DNA of 64,000 nucleotides from Pseudomonas sp. KU26590 (GTDB lineage: Bacteria; Pseudomonadota; Gammaproteobacteria; Pseudomonadales; Pseudomonadaceae). This document shows, in pieces, positions 36,042 through 45,316 of this stretch (its first letter is position 1; every line of letters starts with the position of its first letter). Location: positions 6,079,501-6,143,500 of the forward strand of contig NZ_CP110644.1 of the NCBI RefSeq assembly GCF_026153515.1, in the 5' to 3' direction. The notes below the pieces were generated by a model. That model ran no database searches. It saw nothing but the letters and a program-made list of their open reading frames with translations, and had not been told where the DNA came from. Made by a program: the position numbers and the translations under genes.

Positions 36042-38198
36042 TCAGTCCTGCCCGAGCAGCTGTAACGCGACCGGCAGATCGACCGGCTCGACAAAACGCT
36101 CCGCTTCCAGTGGCGGCATCGGATGAGCAATAAGGAAGCCCTGAATGATCTGACAGCCGTTGGCGACCAGCCACTCATACTGCTCGTAGGTTTCGACACC
36201 CTCGGCAATCACCTCGATATCGAGCATGCGACACAGGTCAATGATGGCGCGCGCGACGGCCAGATCGCGGGACGATCCGAGCATGCCGCCGATGAAATGC
36301 CGATCGAGCTTCAGGGTGTCCAGATCGAGGTTGCGCAGATGGGCAAGCGAGCTGTCGCCTGCACCGAAATCGTCCAGCGACACGCGCACGCCGATTTCAT
36401 GCAGATTTTGCAGTTGCTTGCGGCTGTGCACCAGGTTGTGGACCAGCGAGGGCTCGGTGATCTCGACTTCCAGCTGCCGGGGTTTCAAACCGTGTAGCTG
36501 CATCGCGCGCTGCAGCTCGTCCGCCAGATTGGGCAGGCTGAATTGCGCTGGGCTCACGCTGACGCTCATGACCAGATCGTCCGGGAATACGTCAATCCAG
36601 CGCTGGCGCTGCGCCGCACCCTGTTCGAAAATCCAGCTGCCGAGCTTGTTGATCAGCCGCGTCTCTTCCAGCAGCGGAATGAACACCCCTGACGGCACGT
36701 CGCCAGCGTCCGGATGATGCCAGCGCAGCAGCGCCTCGAAACCCCGCGTCTTGCCGGTGACGACGTTGACCTGCGGCTGGTAGACCATGGAAAAGTCTTT
36801 GCCATCGATCGCCGTGCGCACGCTCTCTTCGAGCATCGAACGGGAGCGTGCGCGGCCATTCATGTACTGATCGAAGAAGCGGTATTGCTGACGCCCTGCC
36901 CGCTTGGCTTCGTACATCGCAATGTCCGCCGCACGCAGCAGGCCATCCAGATTGGTGCCGCAGTCCGGATAGACCGCGATGCCGATACTTGCCCCCAGGG
37001 TGGCTTCAACCCCGTCAACCAGACGCCGCGCGGAAACCCGCTCGATCAGCTTTTCGGCGACCTTGGCAGCATGTTCGGGGAAGTCCAGCCCGTCGATGAC
37101 CACCACGAACTCGTCGCCACCCATGCGCGCGAGCACATCGTAAGGACGCAGGCAGTCTTTCAATTGCGCCCCGACCCACTGCAACACCTGATCGCCGGCG
37201 TCATGACCCAGGGAGTCGTTCACTTCCTTGAAGCCGTCGAGGTCCAGGTACAAGACAACCAGATACTTGCCCGCGTGCTCGTTGCGCAGCAGCATCCCTT
37301 CGACCGTCTGATAGAAACCACGGCGGTTGAGCAGACCGGTGAGGGAGTCCGTCACGGCCTGATGTTCGAGCTGACGATAGAGGTCACGCACCACCGACAT
37401 ATCGAGCACGCTGAGCACCATAGCGCGCTGTTCGGCAGGCAGTGGCGCGCACGACAACGCGACCGGGACCTGACGCCCCTCGGGCGTTCTAAGCACGGCG
37501 TCGTGGACGCGGTAGGTGTCGGCACGGCGATAGTGATGATAAAAGCCGGAATCGGCCCATTCGCCAACGATGGGCTCGTGCAGGTAGGCGCACAAACCGG
37601 TGCCGCGCAGCTCGCCGTCGGTCATGCCCAGCAAACGGCAGATCGCCGGATTGGCGAAACTGATGACGCCCTCTTCGGTGACGACAAGGATGCCTTCGGC
37701 CACGTTCGCCAGCACCGATGCGTTGAATGCCCGCGCCGACTCCAGCTCGCGGCTCAGCTTCTGCAGGGCACGCCGATTGTGCTGCTGCTCCAGAAGCGCC
37801 TGCACCTTGGGCCTGAGAATATTGGGGTCGAACGGTTTGAACAGGTAATCGACTGCGCCGCTGGCGTAGCCCTTGTGCACCGAGTCGCGGGATTGTTCAT
37901 TGGCGGTGAGGAAGATGATCGGCGTCAATCGCGTTCGCAGGCTGCCACGCATGAGGCGGGCAACTTCGAAGCCATCCATGTCCGGCATCTGCACATCGAG
38001 AAGCACCAGATCGACATCTCTGTCCAGCAAAATGCCCAACGCTTCCATGCCTGAGGCGGCGGTAATGATCTCCCGGTCCTGGCGCTGTAGCACTGCGCAC
38101 ATGGTCACCAGATTTTCCGGGTAATCATCAACAACCAACAATACTGATTTGCCACTTAATGGCAGGGACTGCACGCATTCCATGCTGCTACTCATCAT
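36042..38198 (-). CDS. Response regulator with REC, PAS, GGDEF and EAL domains
   Basis: A 718-residue c-di-GMP signalling protein. REC spans about residues 16-135, with phospho-acceptor Asp near 68 in LVLLDVQMPDMDG. A PAS-like domain covers about 155-285. GGDEF is intact (MGGDEF, residues 359-363) with an I-site RPYD five residues before it. The EAL domain has EALLRW (near 488), EITEPSL, LDDFGAGDSS, LKLDRHF, AEGVET and QGF, but the metal-binding Asn of the usual VNxS motif is Ser (VSVSPAQF, near 547). So cyclase activity is likely and phosphodiesterase activity doubtful. No histidine kinase lies next to it. Confidence 0.92.
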   Translation of the reverse strand: MMSSSMECVQSLPLSGKSVLLVVDDYPENLVTMCAVLQRQDREIITAASGMEALGILLDRDVDLVLLDVQMPDMDGFEVARLMRGSLRTRLTPIIFLTANEQSRDSVHKGYASGAVDYLFKPFDPNILRPKVQALLEQQHNRRALQKLSRELESARAFNASVLANVAEGILVVTEEGVISFANPAICRLLGMTDGELRGTGLCAYLHEPIVGEWADSGFYHHYRRADTYRVHDAVLRTPEGRQVPVALSCAPLPAEQRAMVLSVLDMSVVRDLYRQLEHQAVTDSLTGLLNRRGFYQTVEGMLLRNEHAGKYLVVLYLDLDGFKEVNDSLGHDAGDQVLQWVGAQLKDCLRPYDVLARMGGDEFVVVIDGLDFPEHAAKVAEKLIERVSARRLVDGVEATLGASIGIAVYPDCGTNLDGLLRAADIAMYEAKRAGRQQYRFFDQYMNGRARSRSMLEESVRTAIDGKDFSMVYQPQVNVVTGKTRGFEALLRWHHPDAGDVPSGVFIPLLEETRLINKLGSWIFEQGAAQRQRWIDVFPDDLVMSVSVSPAQFSLPNLADELQRAMQLHGLKPRQLEVEITEPSLVHNLVHSRKQLQNLHEIGVRVSLDDFGAGDSSLAHLRNLDLDTLKLDRHFIGGMLGSSRDLAVARAIIDLCRMLDIEVIAEGVETYEQYEWLVANGCQIIQGFLIAHPMPPLEAERFVEPVDLPVALQLLGQD

Positions 38199-38498
38199 TC
38201 ACTTTACTGCCCGGGGAACGCCCCCGCTGATGGTCTGATAGGCCATTACTCTAGCTTCGATTGGAAAAAAAAGAAGGCGGCCATTTGACAGCCCTTCAAA
38301 AAGTGCCATCCAACCGACTAACGGTAAGAGCGCTCAATGTCAGTGCCATCCTGCGCTGTAGCGAAAGTAGCGGCACTTTGACGCCAATCATTCGACAAAT
38401 TCCTGTTAACAAACACAGCGATGAACCGTATAAAAAGTGCCCGACAACCCCTTGCGCCCGCGACTTTGCTGGCAATGAGACATACCGGACGACTAGAC

Positions 38499-39170
38499 AT
38501 GATTGATTTGGGAACGTGGAATCTGAGCATTCCAGTGGGCTCGCCCCCCGCCACTATCGAGACACAACAACTGCTTCAAGGTTACGACGACAAGTACTTC
38601 AAATCCGGCTCATCGAACGTCACATTCTGGGCGCCGGTCACCGGAAGCAAGACCGCCAACGCGATCTACCCACGTACGGAATTGCGCGAGACCTGGTCCA
38701 ACGGCACGCTGCACAACTGGTACTACCAGGACGCCGACAATTACCTGAATGCCAAGCTCAAGGTCCTTCAGGTGCCGTCCTCCGGCAGAGTCGTCATCGG
38801 TCAGATCCATGTCTACGACAGCACGCAGCCGCTGCTGAAGCTCGAATATCAGTACCTGGAAGCGACGCACATGGGCAACATCGTCGCCAAGGTTCGCTAT
38901 CACCCCGACGACAAAAAGGCGCGTGTGATCACGGTTGCGGAAAACGTGAGCCTGAACGAGACGTTCAACTACGTCATCCACCTCAATAAAGCCGGGTTAC
39001 TCAGCGTGACCGCCCACGGCATGGGCTGGAACGACCGGATCAGCGCCACCTGGAGCAAACAGCAGCTTTACTTCAAGGCCGGGGTCTACACCCAGGACCA
39101 CACGGGATATACCAGCGAAGGCGGCAAGACCATGTTCTTCAACCTGGACGCCGACCACAATAAGAGCTGA
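38499..39170 (+). CDS. Polysaccharide lyase family 7, alginate lyase
   Basis: PL7 enzymes cleave alginate by beta-elimination. The three family blocks are present: YPRTELRET (near residue 60), VIGQIH, and LYFKAGVYTQ near the end. With the ATG at 38499 (MIDLGTWNLSIPVG) the product has 223 residues, the length I recall for the P. aeruginosa homologue PA1167. No signal peptide is visible, so the enzyme is either cytosolic or exported by another route. An in-frame ATG at 38421 would add 26 residues that do not form a signal peptide. Confidence 0.88.
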   Translation: MIDLGTWNLSIPVGSPPATIETQQLLQGYDDKYFKSGSSNVTFWAPVTGSKTANAIYPRTELRETWSNGTLHNWYYQDADNYLNAKLKVLQVPSSGRVVIGQIHVYDSTQPLLKLEYQYLEATHMGNIVAKVRYHPDDKKARVITVAENVSLNETFNYVIHLNKAGLLSVTAHGMGWNDRISATWSKQQLYFKAGVYTQDHTGYTSEGGKTMFFNLDADHNKS

Positions 39171-39227
39171 TGCGCTCGCGAGGGAGCCCGAGCGCTCAGG
39201 TCGCCCGGGCTCTTGAGCAGGCAGCCC

Positions 39228-40712
39228 TTACGCTGCCTTGTACTCTTTTTCCGCTGCTTCAAAGCGCGTCAACATGCCCGGCGTCGGGCCTTTGCCGACC
39301 GTGCTGAAGACGACGATGGCGAGACTGGCAAAGATGAAGCCGGGGATGATTTCGTACAGGCCCAGCAGTTCGAAATGCTTCCACACCACGACCGTGATCG
39401 CGCCGACCAGAATCCCCGCCAGTGCGCCGTTGCGGGTCATGCCTTTCCAGATCACCGAGATCAGCACCACCGGCCCGAATGCCGCGCCGAACCCGGCCCA
39501 CGCGTAGCTGACCAGACCCAGCACGCGGTTTTCGGGATTCGCCGCCAGGACGATCGCGATCAGCGCCACCAGCAAAACCATGGCCCGGCCGACCCACACC
39601 AGCTCTCTCTGGGACGCGCTTTTGCGCAGAAAGGCTTTGTAGAAGTCTTCGGTCAGCGCACTCGAACACACCAGCAACTGGCAGCTCAGCGTGCTCATGA
39701 CCGCCGCAAGGATGGCCGACAGCAGAACGCCGGCAATCCACGGGTTGAACAGGATCTTGGCCAGCTCGATGAAGACGCGCTCGTGGTTTTCAGTGACGGG
39801 ACCTGCCACCTCCGGGTGCGCCGAAAAGTAGGCGATGCCGAAAAAACCCACGGCAACGGTGCCACCCAGGCAGAGGATCATCCAGGTCATGGAAATGCGA
39901 CGCGCCTTGGCGATTGACCTGACCGAGTCAGCGGCCATGAAGCGCGCCAGGATGTGCGGCTGACCGAAGTAGCCCAGGCCCCAGCCCATCAGCGAAATAA
40001 CGCCGATGAAAGTGGTGTTCTTGAGCATGTCGAAGTTGCTCGGGTCTTGGGCTTCGATGGCCATGAACGTGGTGTCGATGCCACCGGTCGCCAACAGCAC
40101 TATGATTGGCGTGAGGATCAGCGCGAAGATCATCAGGGTCGCTTGTACGGTGTCTGTCCAGCTGACGGCCAGGAAGCCGCCGATGAAGGTGTAGGCAATC
40201 GTCGCCGCAGCGCCGGCCCACAAGGCAGTTTCGTAGGACATGCCGAAGGTGCTCTCGAACAACCGCGCGCCGGCGACAATGCCGGAAGCGCAGTAGATCG
40301 TGAAAAACACCAGAATCACGATGGCCGAAATCACCCGCAGCAAACCGCTGTTGTCTTCAAAGCGGCTGGAAAAGTAATCCGGCAAGGTGAGCGCATCGCC
40401 GTTGTGCTCGGTCTGTACCCGCAGGCGACCGGCGACGAACAGCCAGTTCAGGTAGGCGCCGATGATGAGCCCGATGGCGATCCAGCTTTCCGACAGACCA
40501 GACATGTAGATTGCGCCCGGCAAACCCATGAGCAGCCAGCCGCTCATGTCCGATGCACCGGCCGAAAGCGCCGTGACCACACTGCCGAGGCTGCGCCCGC
40601 CGAGAATGTAGTCCGAAAGATTATTGGTGGAACGGTAGGCCATGAGTCCTATAAGGACCATTGCAGCGATGTAGATCACGAAGGTGATCAAAGTAGGGTT
40701 GCTGACACTCAT
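39228..40712 (-). CDS. putP: Sodium/proline symporter
   Basis: PutP imports proline with Na+ through the inner membrane. The 494 residues form about 13 membrane segments, with SSS-family signatures such as GGRSLGSVVTALSAGASDMS and AVMSTLSCQLLVCSSALTED. It is divergent from putA across 432 bp, which carries PutA-type binding sites. An A-rich AAAAACAA element lies 17-24 bases upstream of the start codon. Confidence 0.96.
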   Translation of the reverse strand: MSVSNPTLITFVIYIAAMVLIGLMAYRSTNNLSDYILGGRSLGSVVTALSAGASDMSGWLLMGLPGAIYMSGLSESWIAIGLIIGAYLNWLFVAGRLRVQTEHNGDALTLPDYFSSRFEDNSGLLRVISAIVILVFFTIYCASGIVAGARLFESTFGMSYETALWAGAAATIAYTFIGGFLAVSWTDTVQATLMIFALILTPIIVLLATGGIDTTFMAIEAQDPSNFDMLKNTTFIGVISLMGWGLGYFGQPHILARFMAADSVRSIAKARRISMTWMILCLGGTVAVGFFGIAYFSAHPEVAGPVTENHERVFIELAKILFNPWIAGVLLSAILAAVMSTLSCQLLVCSSALTEDFYKAFLRKSASQRELVWVGRAMVLLVALIAIVLAANPENRVLGLVSYAWAGFGAAFGPVVLISVIWKGMTRNGALAGILVGAITVVVWKHFELLGLYEIIPGFIFASLAIVVFSTVGKGPTPGMLTRFEAAEKEYKAA

Positions 40713-40728
40713 CGGTTAGGTTCCGGCG

Positions 40729-40736
40729 TTGTTTTT
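40729..40736 (-). promoter_or_regulatory. A-rich CA motif in the putP leader, candidate Hfq/Crc site
   Basis: The minus strand reads AAAAACAA 17-24 bases before the putP ATG and fits AAnAAnAA. Such motifs near start codons are bound by Hfq with Crc in Pseudomonas catabolite repression. A single copy is only suggestive. Confidence 0.4.
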
Positions 40737-41059
40737 ATAGGCGCGAGCAGATCGAAGTTCTCCTGAGGCATCAGGTTTGCGCAAGCCTGCTCGCGTATGT
40801 CGCGGGCTGGCAAAGAAGCTTGCCGCTGCACACCGCTTGAATGCACCAAAGCGGCGCATCCTAGAGGACATCCCGGAGCAGGTGCAACCCGAAAACTGGC
40901 ATTACCGGGCTTTTTTACAATTTAGATAAAAGTGCCACATCCACCGGCTTTACGAGGGGAGCTGCCAAATAGAGCCTGCCATGAGGGGCACTCTAATCGA
41001 GCAAGCCGATCCTCGCTCGACTCAATAAAGGGCACCCCTGAAACACTTTTAAAAAAGCG

Positions 41060-41075
41060 GTTGCACCCGGTTGCA
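41060..41075 (+). promoter_or_regulatory. PutA operator half-sites in the putP-putA intergenic region
   Basis: GTTGCA occurs at 41060-41065 and 41070-41075, ten bases apart in the same direction. An inverted copy (TGCAAC) is at 40883-40888. GTTGCA is the core recognised by the ribbon-helix-helix domain of PutA in E. coli. The rest of 40713-41144 holds no gene. Confidence 0.7.
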
Positions 41076-41144
41076 CCCTTTCGATACCGCAGCTAATCTT
41101 GCCGCAGCTTAGCCACATGACCGTGGCTGTCATGAGGATAAGAA

Positions 41145-44100
41145 ATGGCCACCACCACCCTCGGTGTCAAACTCGACGACCCCACCCGCGAGCGATTAAA
41201 AGCGGCGGCGCAGTCCATCGACCGGACGCCCCATTGGCTGATCAAGCAGGCGATCTTCAATTATCTGGAGAAGCTCGAGGGCGGCGCGACCCTGAATGAA
41301 CTCAGTGGTCAGGGTGGCAAAGACGCCGATGATCAGGGTGACCTGCCCGCCGACAACGGCCATCAGGCATTCCTCGAATTCGCCGAAAGCATCCTTCCCC
41401 AGTCGGTTCTGCGTGCCGCGATCACCTCCGCCTACCGGCGTCCCGAGCCTGAAGTGGTGCCCATGCTCATTGAGCAGGCTCGCCTGCCGGCCCCGATGGC
41501 CGATGCAACCCACAAACTGGCGGCGTCGATCGCCGAAAAACTGCGCAACCAGAAGAGCGCCGGTGGCCGCGCCGGTATCGTCCAGGGCCTGCTGCAGGAA
41601 TTCTCGCTGTCATCCCAGGAAGGCGTGGCCCTGATGTGCCTGGCCGAAGCCCTGTTGCGCATCCCTGACAAAGGTACCCGCGACGCATTGATCCGCGACA
41701 AGATCAGCACCGGCAACTGGCACCCGCACTTGGGTAACAGCCCTTCGCTGTTCGTCAACGCCGCCACGTGGGGCCTGTTGCTGACCGGCAAACTGGTCAG
41801 CACCCACAACGAGGCCGGCCTGACCTCCTCGCTCAGCCGCATCATCGGCAAGTCCGGCGAGCCGATGATCCGCAAGGGTGTGGACATGGCCATGCGCCTG
41901 ATGGGCGAGCAGTTCGTCACCGGCGAAACCATCGCCGAAGCCCTGGCCAACGCCAGCAAGTTCGAGGCGAAAGGCTTCCGTTATTCCTATGACATGCTCG
42001 GCGAGGCTGCGCTGACCGAGCACGACGCGCAGAAGTATCTGGCGTCCTACGAGCAAGCCATCCACTCGATCGGCAAAGCTTCACACGGCCGGGGCATCTA
42101 TGAAGGTCCGGGCATCTCCATCAAATTGTCCGCCCTGCATCCGCGTTACAGCCGGGCGCAATACGAGCGCGTGATGGACGAGTTGTACCCGCGCCTGCTG
42201 TCGCTGACCCTGCTGGCCAAGCAATACGACATCGGCCTGAACATCGATGCCGAAGAAGCCGATCGCCTGGAGCTGTCGCTGGACCTGCTCGAACGCCTGT
42301 GCTTCGAGCCGCAGCTGACCGGCTGGAACGGCATCGGCTTCGTGATTCAGGCGTATCAGAAGCGCTGCCCTTATGTGATCGATTACGTCATTGACCTCGC
42401 CCGCCGCAGCCGGCATCGCCTGATGATTCGTCTGGTGAAAGGCGCGTACTGGGACAGTGAAATCAAGCGCGCTCAGGTCGAAGGCCTGGAAGGCTATCCG
42501 GTCTACACGCGCAAGGTGTACACCGACGTTTCCTACATCGCCTGCGCACGCAAACTGCTGTCGGTGCCGGAGGTCATTTACCCGCAGTTCGCGACCCACA
42601 ACGCCCACACTTTGTCGGCCATTTACCACATCGCCGGTCAGAACTATTACCCGGGTCAGTACGAATTCCAGTGCCTGCACGGCATGGGTGAACCTTTGTA
42701 TGAACAGGTCGTGGGCAAAGTCGCCGACGGTAAGCTGAACCGACCGTGCCGCGTGTACGCCCCGGTCGGCACCCATGAAACCCTGCTGGCGTATCTGGTT
42801 CGTCGGTTGCTGGAAAACGGCGCCAACACCTCCTTCGTCAACCGCATCGCCGACCAGTCGATATCGATACAGGAATTGGTCGCCGATCCAGTGTCCAGCA
42901 TCGAGCGCATGGCGACCCAGGAAGGTGGTTTCGGCCTGCCGCACCCGCGCATTCCGTTGCCACGCGACCTGTACGGCAGCGAACGCGCCAACTCCGCGGG
43001 CATCGATCTGGCCAACGAACATCGTCTGGCATCGCTCTCTTCCGCCCTGCTCGCCACGGCGCATAACGACTGGAAGGCCGGCCCGATGCTGGGCAGCCCG
43101 GTCAGCGCCGGCACTGAGGTGCCTGTCCTGAACCCGTCCGATCTGCGTGACGTTGTCGGCCACGTGCAGGAGGCGAGTCTGGAGGACGTCGATAACGCCT
43201 TGCTCAGCGCCCTGAGCGCGGGCCCGATCTGGCAAGCGACGCCGCCGGCCGAACGTGCGGCAATCCTCGAGCGTGCCGCAGACCTGATGGAAGCCGAGAT
43301 TCAACCGCTGATGGGCCTGCTGGCCCGCGAAGCCGGCAAGACGTTCGCCAATGCCATCGCCGAAGTGCGCGAGGCGGTGGATTTCCTGCGTTACTACGCG
43401 GTGCAGGCACGCAACGATTTCAGCAACGACGCTCACCGCCCATTGGGTCCTGTGGTGTGCATCAGCCCGTGGAACTTCCCGCTGGCAATTTTCAGCGGTC
43501 AGGTCGCTGCAGCCCTGGCGGCTGGCAACCCGGTACTCGCCAAACCTGCGGAGCAGACACCGCTGATCGCCGCACAGGCCGTCCGCATTCTGCTCGAAGC
43601 CGGGATTCCCGAAGGCGTGGTGCAACTGCTGCCGGGCCGCGGTGAAACCGTCGGCGCGCGGCTGGTCGGCGATGATCGCGTCAAGGGCGTCATGTTCACC
43701 GGCTCCACCGAAGTCGCCCGGTTGCTGCAACGCAACGTCGCTGGCCGTCTCGATGCCCAGGGCCGACCGATTCCGCTGATCGCCGAAACCGGTGGCCAGA
43801 ACGCGATGATCGTTGATTCTTCGGCGCTCACCGAACAAGTGGTCATCGACGTGGTGTCCTCGGCGTTCGACAGCGCCGGCCAACGCTGCTCCGCACTGCG
43901 TGTGCTGTGCTTGCAGGAAGATTCCGCCGATCGTGTCATCGAGATGCTCAAAGGTGCGATGGCTGAGAGCCGCCTCGGTAACCCGGAGCGCCTGTCGGTG
44001 GACATCGGCCCGGTGATCGATCAGGAAGCCAAAGCCGGCATCGAGAAACACATTCAGGCCATGCGCGACAAAGGCCGTAATGTGTATCAGGTCGCCATTG

Positions 44101-45098
44101 CCGACGGGGACGAAATCAAACGCGGCACCTACGTGATGCCGACGCTGATCGAGCTGGACAGCTTCGACGAGTTGCAACGGGAAATCTTCGGCCCGGTATT
44201 GCACGTCGTGCGCTACAAGCGTCGGGAACTGGATCAACTGATCACCCAGATCAATGCATCCGGGTACGGCCTGACATTAGGTGTACACACGCGCATCGAC
44301 GAGACCATCGCCAAGGTGATCGACAACGTCAACGCCGGCAACATGTACGTCAACCGCAACATCGTTGGCGCCGTGGTGGGTGTGCAGCCGTTCGGTGGCG
44401 AAGGCTTGTCGGGCACTGGTCCGAAAGCCGGTGGCCCGCTGTACCTGTACCGTTTGCTGTCGACCCGCCCCGCCGACGCCGTGCAGAAATCCTTTGCCGC
44501 CCGCGATGCGCAACAGGCGCCTGATACCCGCATGCAAGAGGCCATGCTCAAGCCGCTGAATGCGCTCAAGGCCTGGGCAGGTAGCCAGCAACTCAGTGAC
44601 CTGGAGGCGCTGTGCAGCCAGTTCGCCGAAGAGTCCCAGAGCGGCGTGACCCGCACGCTCATGGGCCCGACCGGCGAGCGCAACAGCTACAGCATCTTGC
44701 CGCGTGAGCACGTGCTGTGCCTGGCCGAGGACGAGACGGATCTGCTGGCGCAACTGGCCGCCGTGATGGCGGTGGGCAGTACAGCGATCGTGCCGGACGT
44801 TGAGCCGGGCAAGTCGCTGCGTAATCGCCTGCCGAAGGACGTGCAGTCGCGCATCAAGCTGGTTGCCGACTGGAACAAAGACGAGGTCGCCATTGACGCG
44901 GTATTGCACCATGGTGATTCCGATCAGTTGCGCGCCATCTGCCAACAGGTCGCTCAACGCAGCGGCCCTATTGTCGGCGTTCATGGTTTGTCCAAAGGCG
45001 AGACCAATATCGCGCTGGAGCGTCTGGTGATCGAGCGTGCGCTGAGCGTCAACACCGCAGCAGCGGGCGGTAATGCGAGCCTCATGACAATCGGGTAA
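41145..45098 (+). CDS. putA: Trifunctional proline dehydrogenase / P5C dehydrogenase / repressor
   Basis: PutA oxidises proline to glutamate in two steps and represses put genes when proline is low. The 1317-residue protein begins with a ribbon-helix-helix domain (TTTLGVKLDDPTRERLKAAA, residues 3-45), so it is the DNA-binding form. The FAD proline dehydrogenase barrel follows, with RLVKGAYWDSEIKRAQVEG. The NAD+ aldehyde dehydrogenase domain has ETGGQNAMIV and the catalytic cysteine in GQRCSALRVL (residue 915). The C-terminal part is the usual domain of long PutAs. The ATG follows GAGGATAAGAA. Confidence 0.97.
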   Translation: MATTTLGVKLDDPTRERLKAAAQSIDRTPHWLIKQAIFNYLEKLEGGATLNELSGQGGKDADDQGDLPADNGHQAFLEFAESILPQSVLRAAITSAYRRPEPEVVPMLIEQARLPAPMADATHKLAASIAEKLRNQKSAGGRAGIVQGLLQEFSLSSQEGVALMCLAEALLRIPDKGTRDALIRDKISTGNWHPHLGNSPSLFVNAATWGLLLTGKLVSTHNEAGLTSSLSRIIGKSGEPMIRKGVDMAMRLMGEQFVTGETIAEALANASKFEAKGFRYSYDMLGEAALTEHDAQKYLASYEQAIHSIGKASHGRGIYEGPGISIKLSALHPRYSRAQYERVMDELYPRLLSLTLLAKQYDIGLNIDAEEADRLELSLDLLERLCFEPQLTGWNGIGFVIQAYQKRCPYVIDYVIDLARRSRHRLMIRLVKGAYWDSEIKRAQVEGLEGYPVYTRKVYTDVSYIACARKLLSVPEVIYPQFATHNAHTLSAIYHIAGQNYYPGQYEFQCLHGMGEPLYEQVVGKVADGKLNRPCRVYAPVGTHETLLAYLVRRLLENGANTSFVNRIADQSISIQELVADPVSSIERMATQEGGFGLPHPRIPLPRDLYGSERANSAGIDLANEHRLASLSSALLATAHNDWKAGPMLGSPVSAGTEVPVLNPSDLRDVVGHVQEASLEDVDNALLSALSAGPIWQATPPAERAAILERAADLMEAEIQPLMGLLAREAGKTFANAIAEVREAVDFLRYYAVQARNDFSNDAHRPLGPVVCISPWNFPLAIFSGQVAAALAAGNPVLAKPAEQTPLIAAQAVRILLEAGIPEGVVQLLPGRGETVGARLVGDDRVKGVMFTGSTEVARLLQRNVAGRLDAQGRPIPLIAETGGQNAMIVDSSALTEQVVIDVVSSAFDSAGQRCSALRVLCLQEDSADRVIEMLKGAMAESRLGNPERLSVDIGPVIDQEAKAGIEKHIQAMRDKGRNVYQVAIADGDEIKRGTYVMPTLIELDSFDELQREIFGPVLHVVRYKRRELDQLITQINASGYGLTLGVHTRIDETIAKVIDNVNAGNMYVNRNIVGAVVGVQPFGGEGLSGTGPKAGGPLYLYRLLSTRPADAVQKSFAARDAQQAPDTRMQEAMLKPLNALKAWAGSQQLSDLEALCSQFAEESQSGVTRTLMGPTGERNSYSILPREHVLCLAEDETDLLAQLAAVMAVGSTAIVPDVEPGKSLRNRLPKDVQSRIKLVADWNKDEVAIDAVLHHGDSDQLRAICQQVAQRSGPIVGVHGLSKGETNIALERLVIERALSVNTAAAGGNASLMTIG

Positions 45099-45109
45099 CG
45101 CAGCATTAT

Positions 45110-45198
45110 TGTAGGAGCGCGCTTGCCCGCGAATGCGTTCGGTCAGACACCACAGCAGTGTTTGACCCGACGCGTTCGCGGGCAAGCACGTTCCCACA
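45110..45198. repeat. Class II REP pair downstream of putA
   Basis: TGTAGGAGCGCGCTTGCCCG at the left pairs with CGCGGGCAAGCACGTTCCCAC at the right. It starts 12 bases after the putA stop and may help terminate transcription. Confidence 0.85.
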
Positions 45199-45316
45199 CT
45201 GAATTCGGCGAGCCTGCTTCGATCGTTTGATACCTCCATCACCCGCATCAATCATCCTGTTCACCCCTTCCCCGCCCCCCTAGACTCGACGGCATTCCCA
45301 AGAAAGGTATGCCGCC

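Noticed and set aside
42081..44237. 718-residue open frame antisense to putA
   Set aside because: Same cause; PutA catalytic motifs on the sense strand fix the coding frame.
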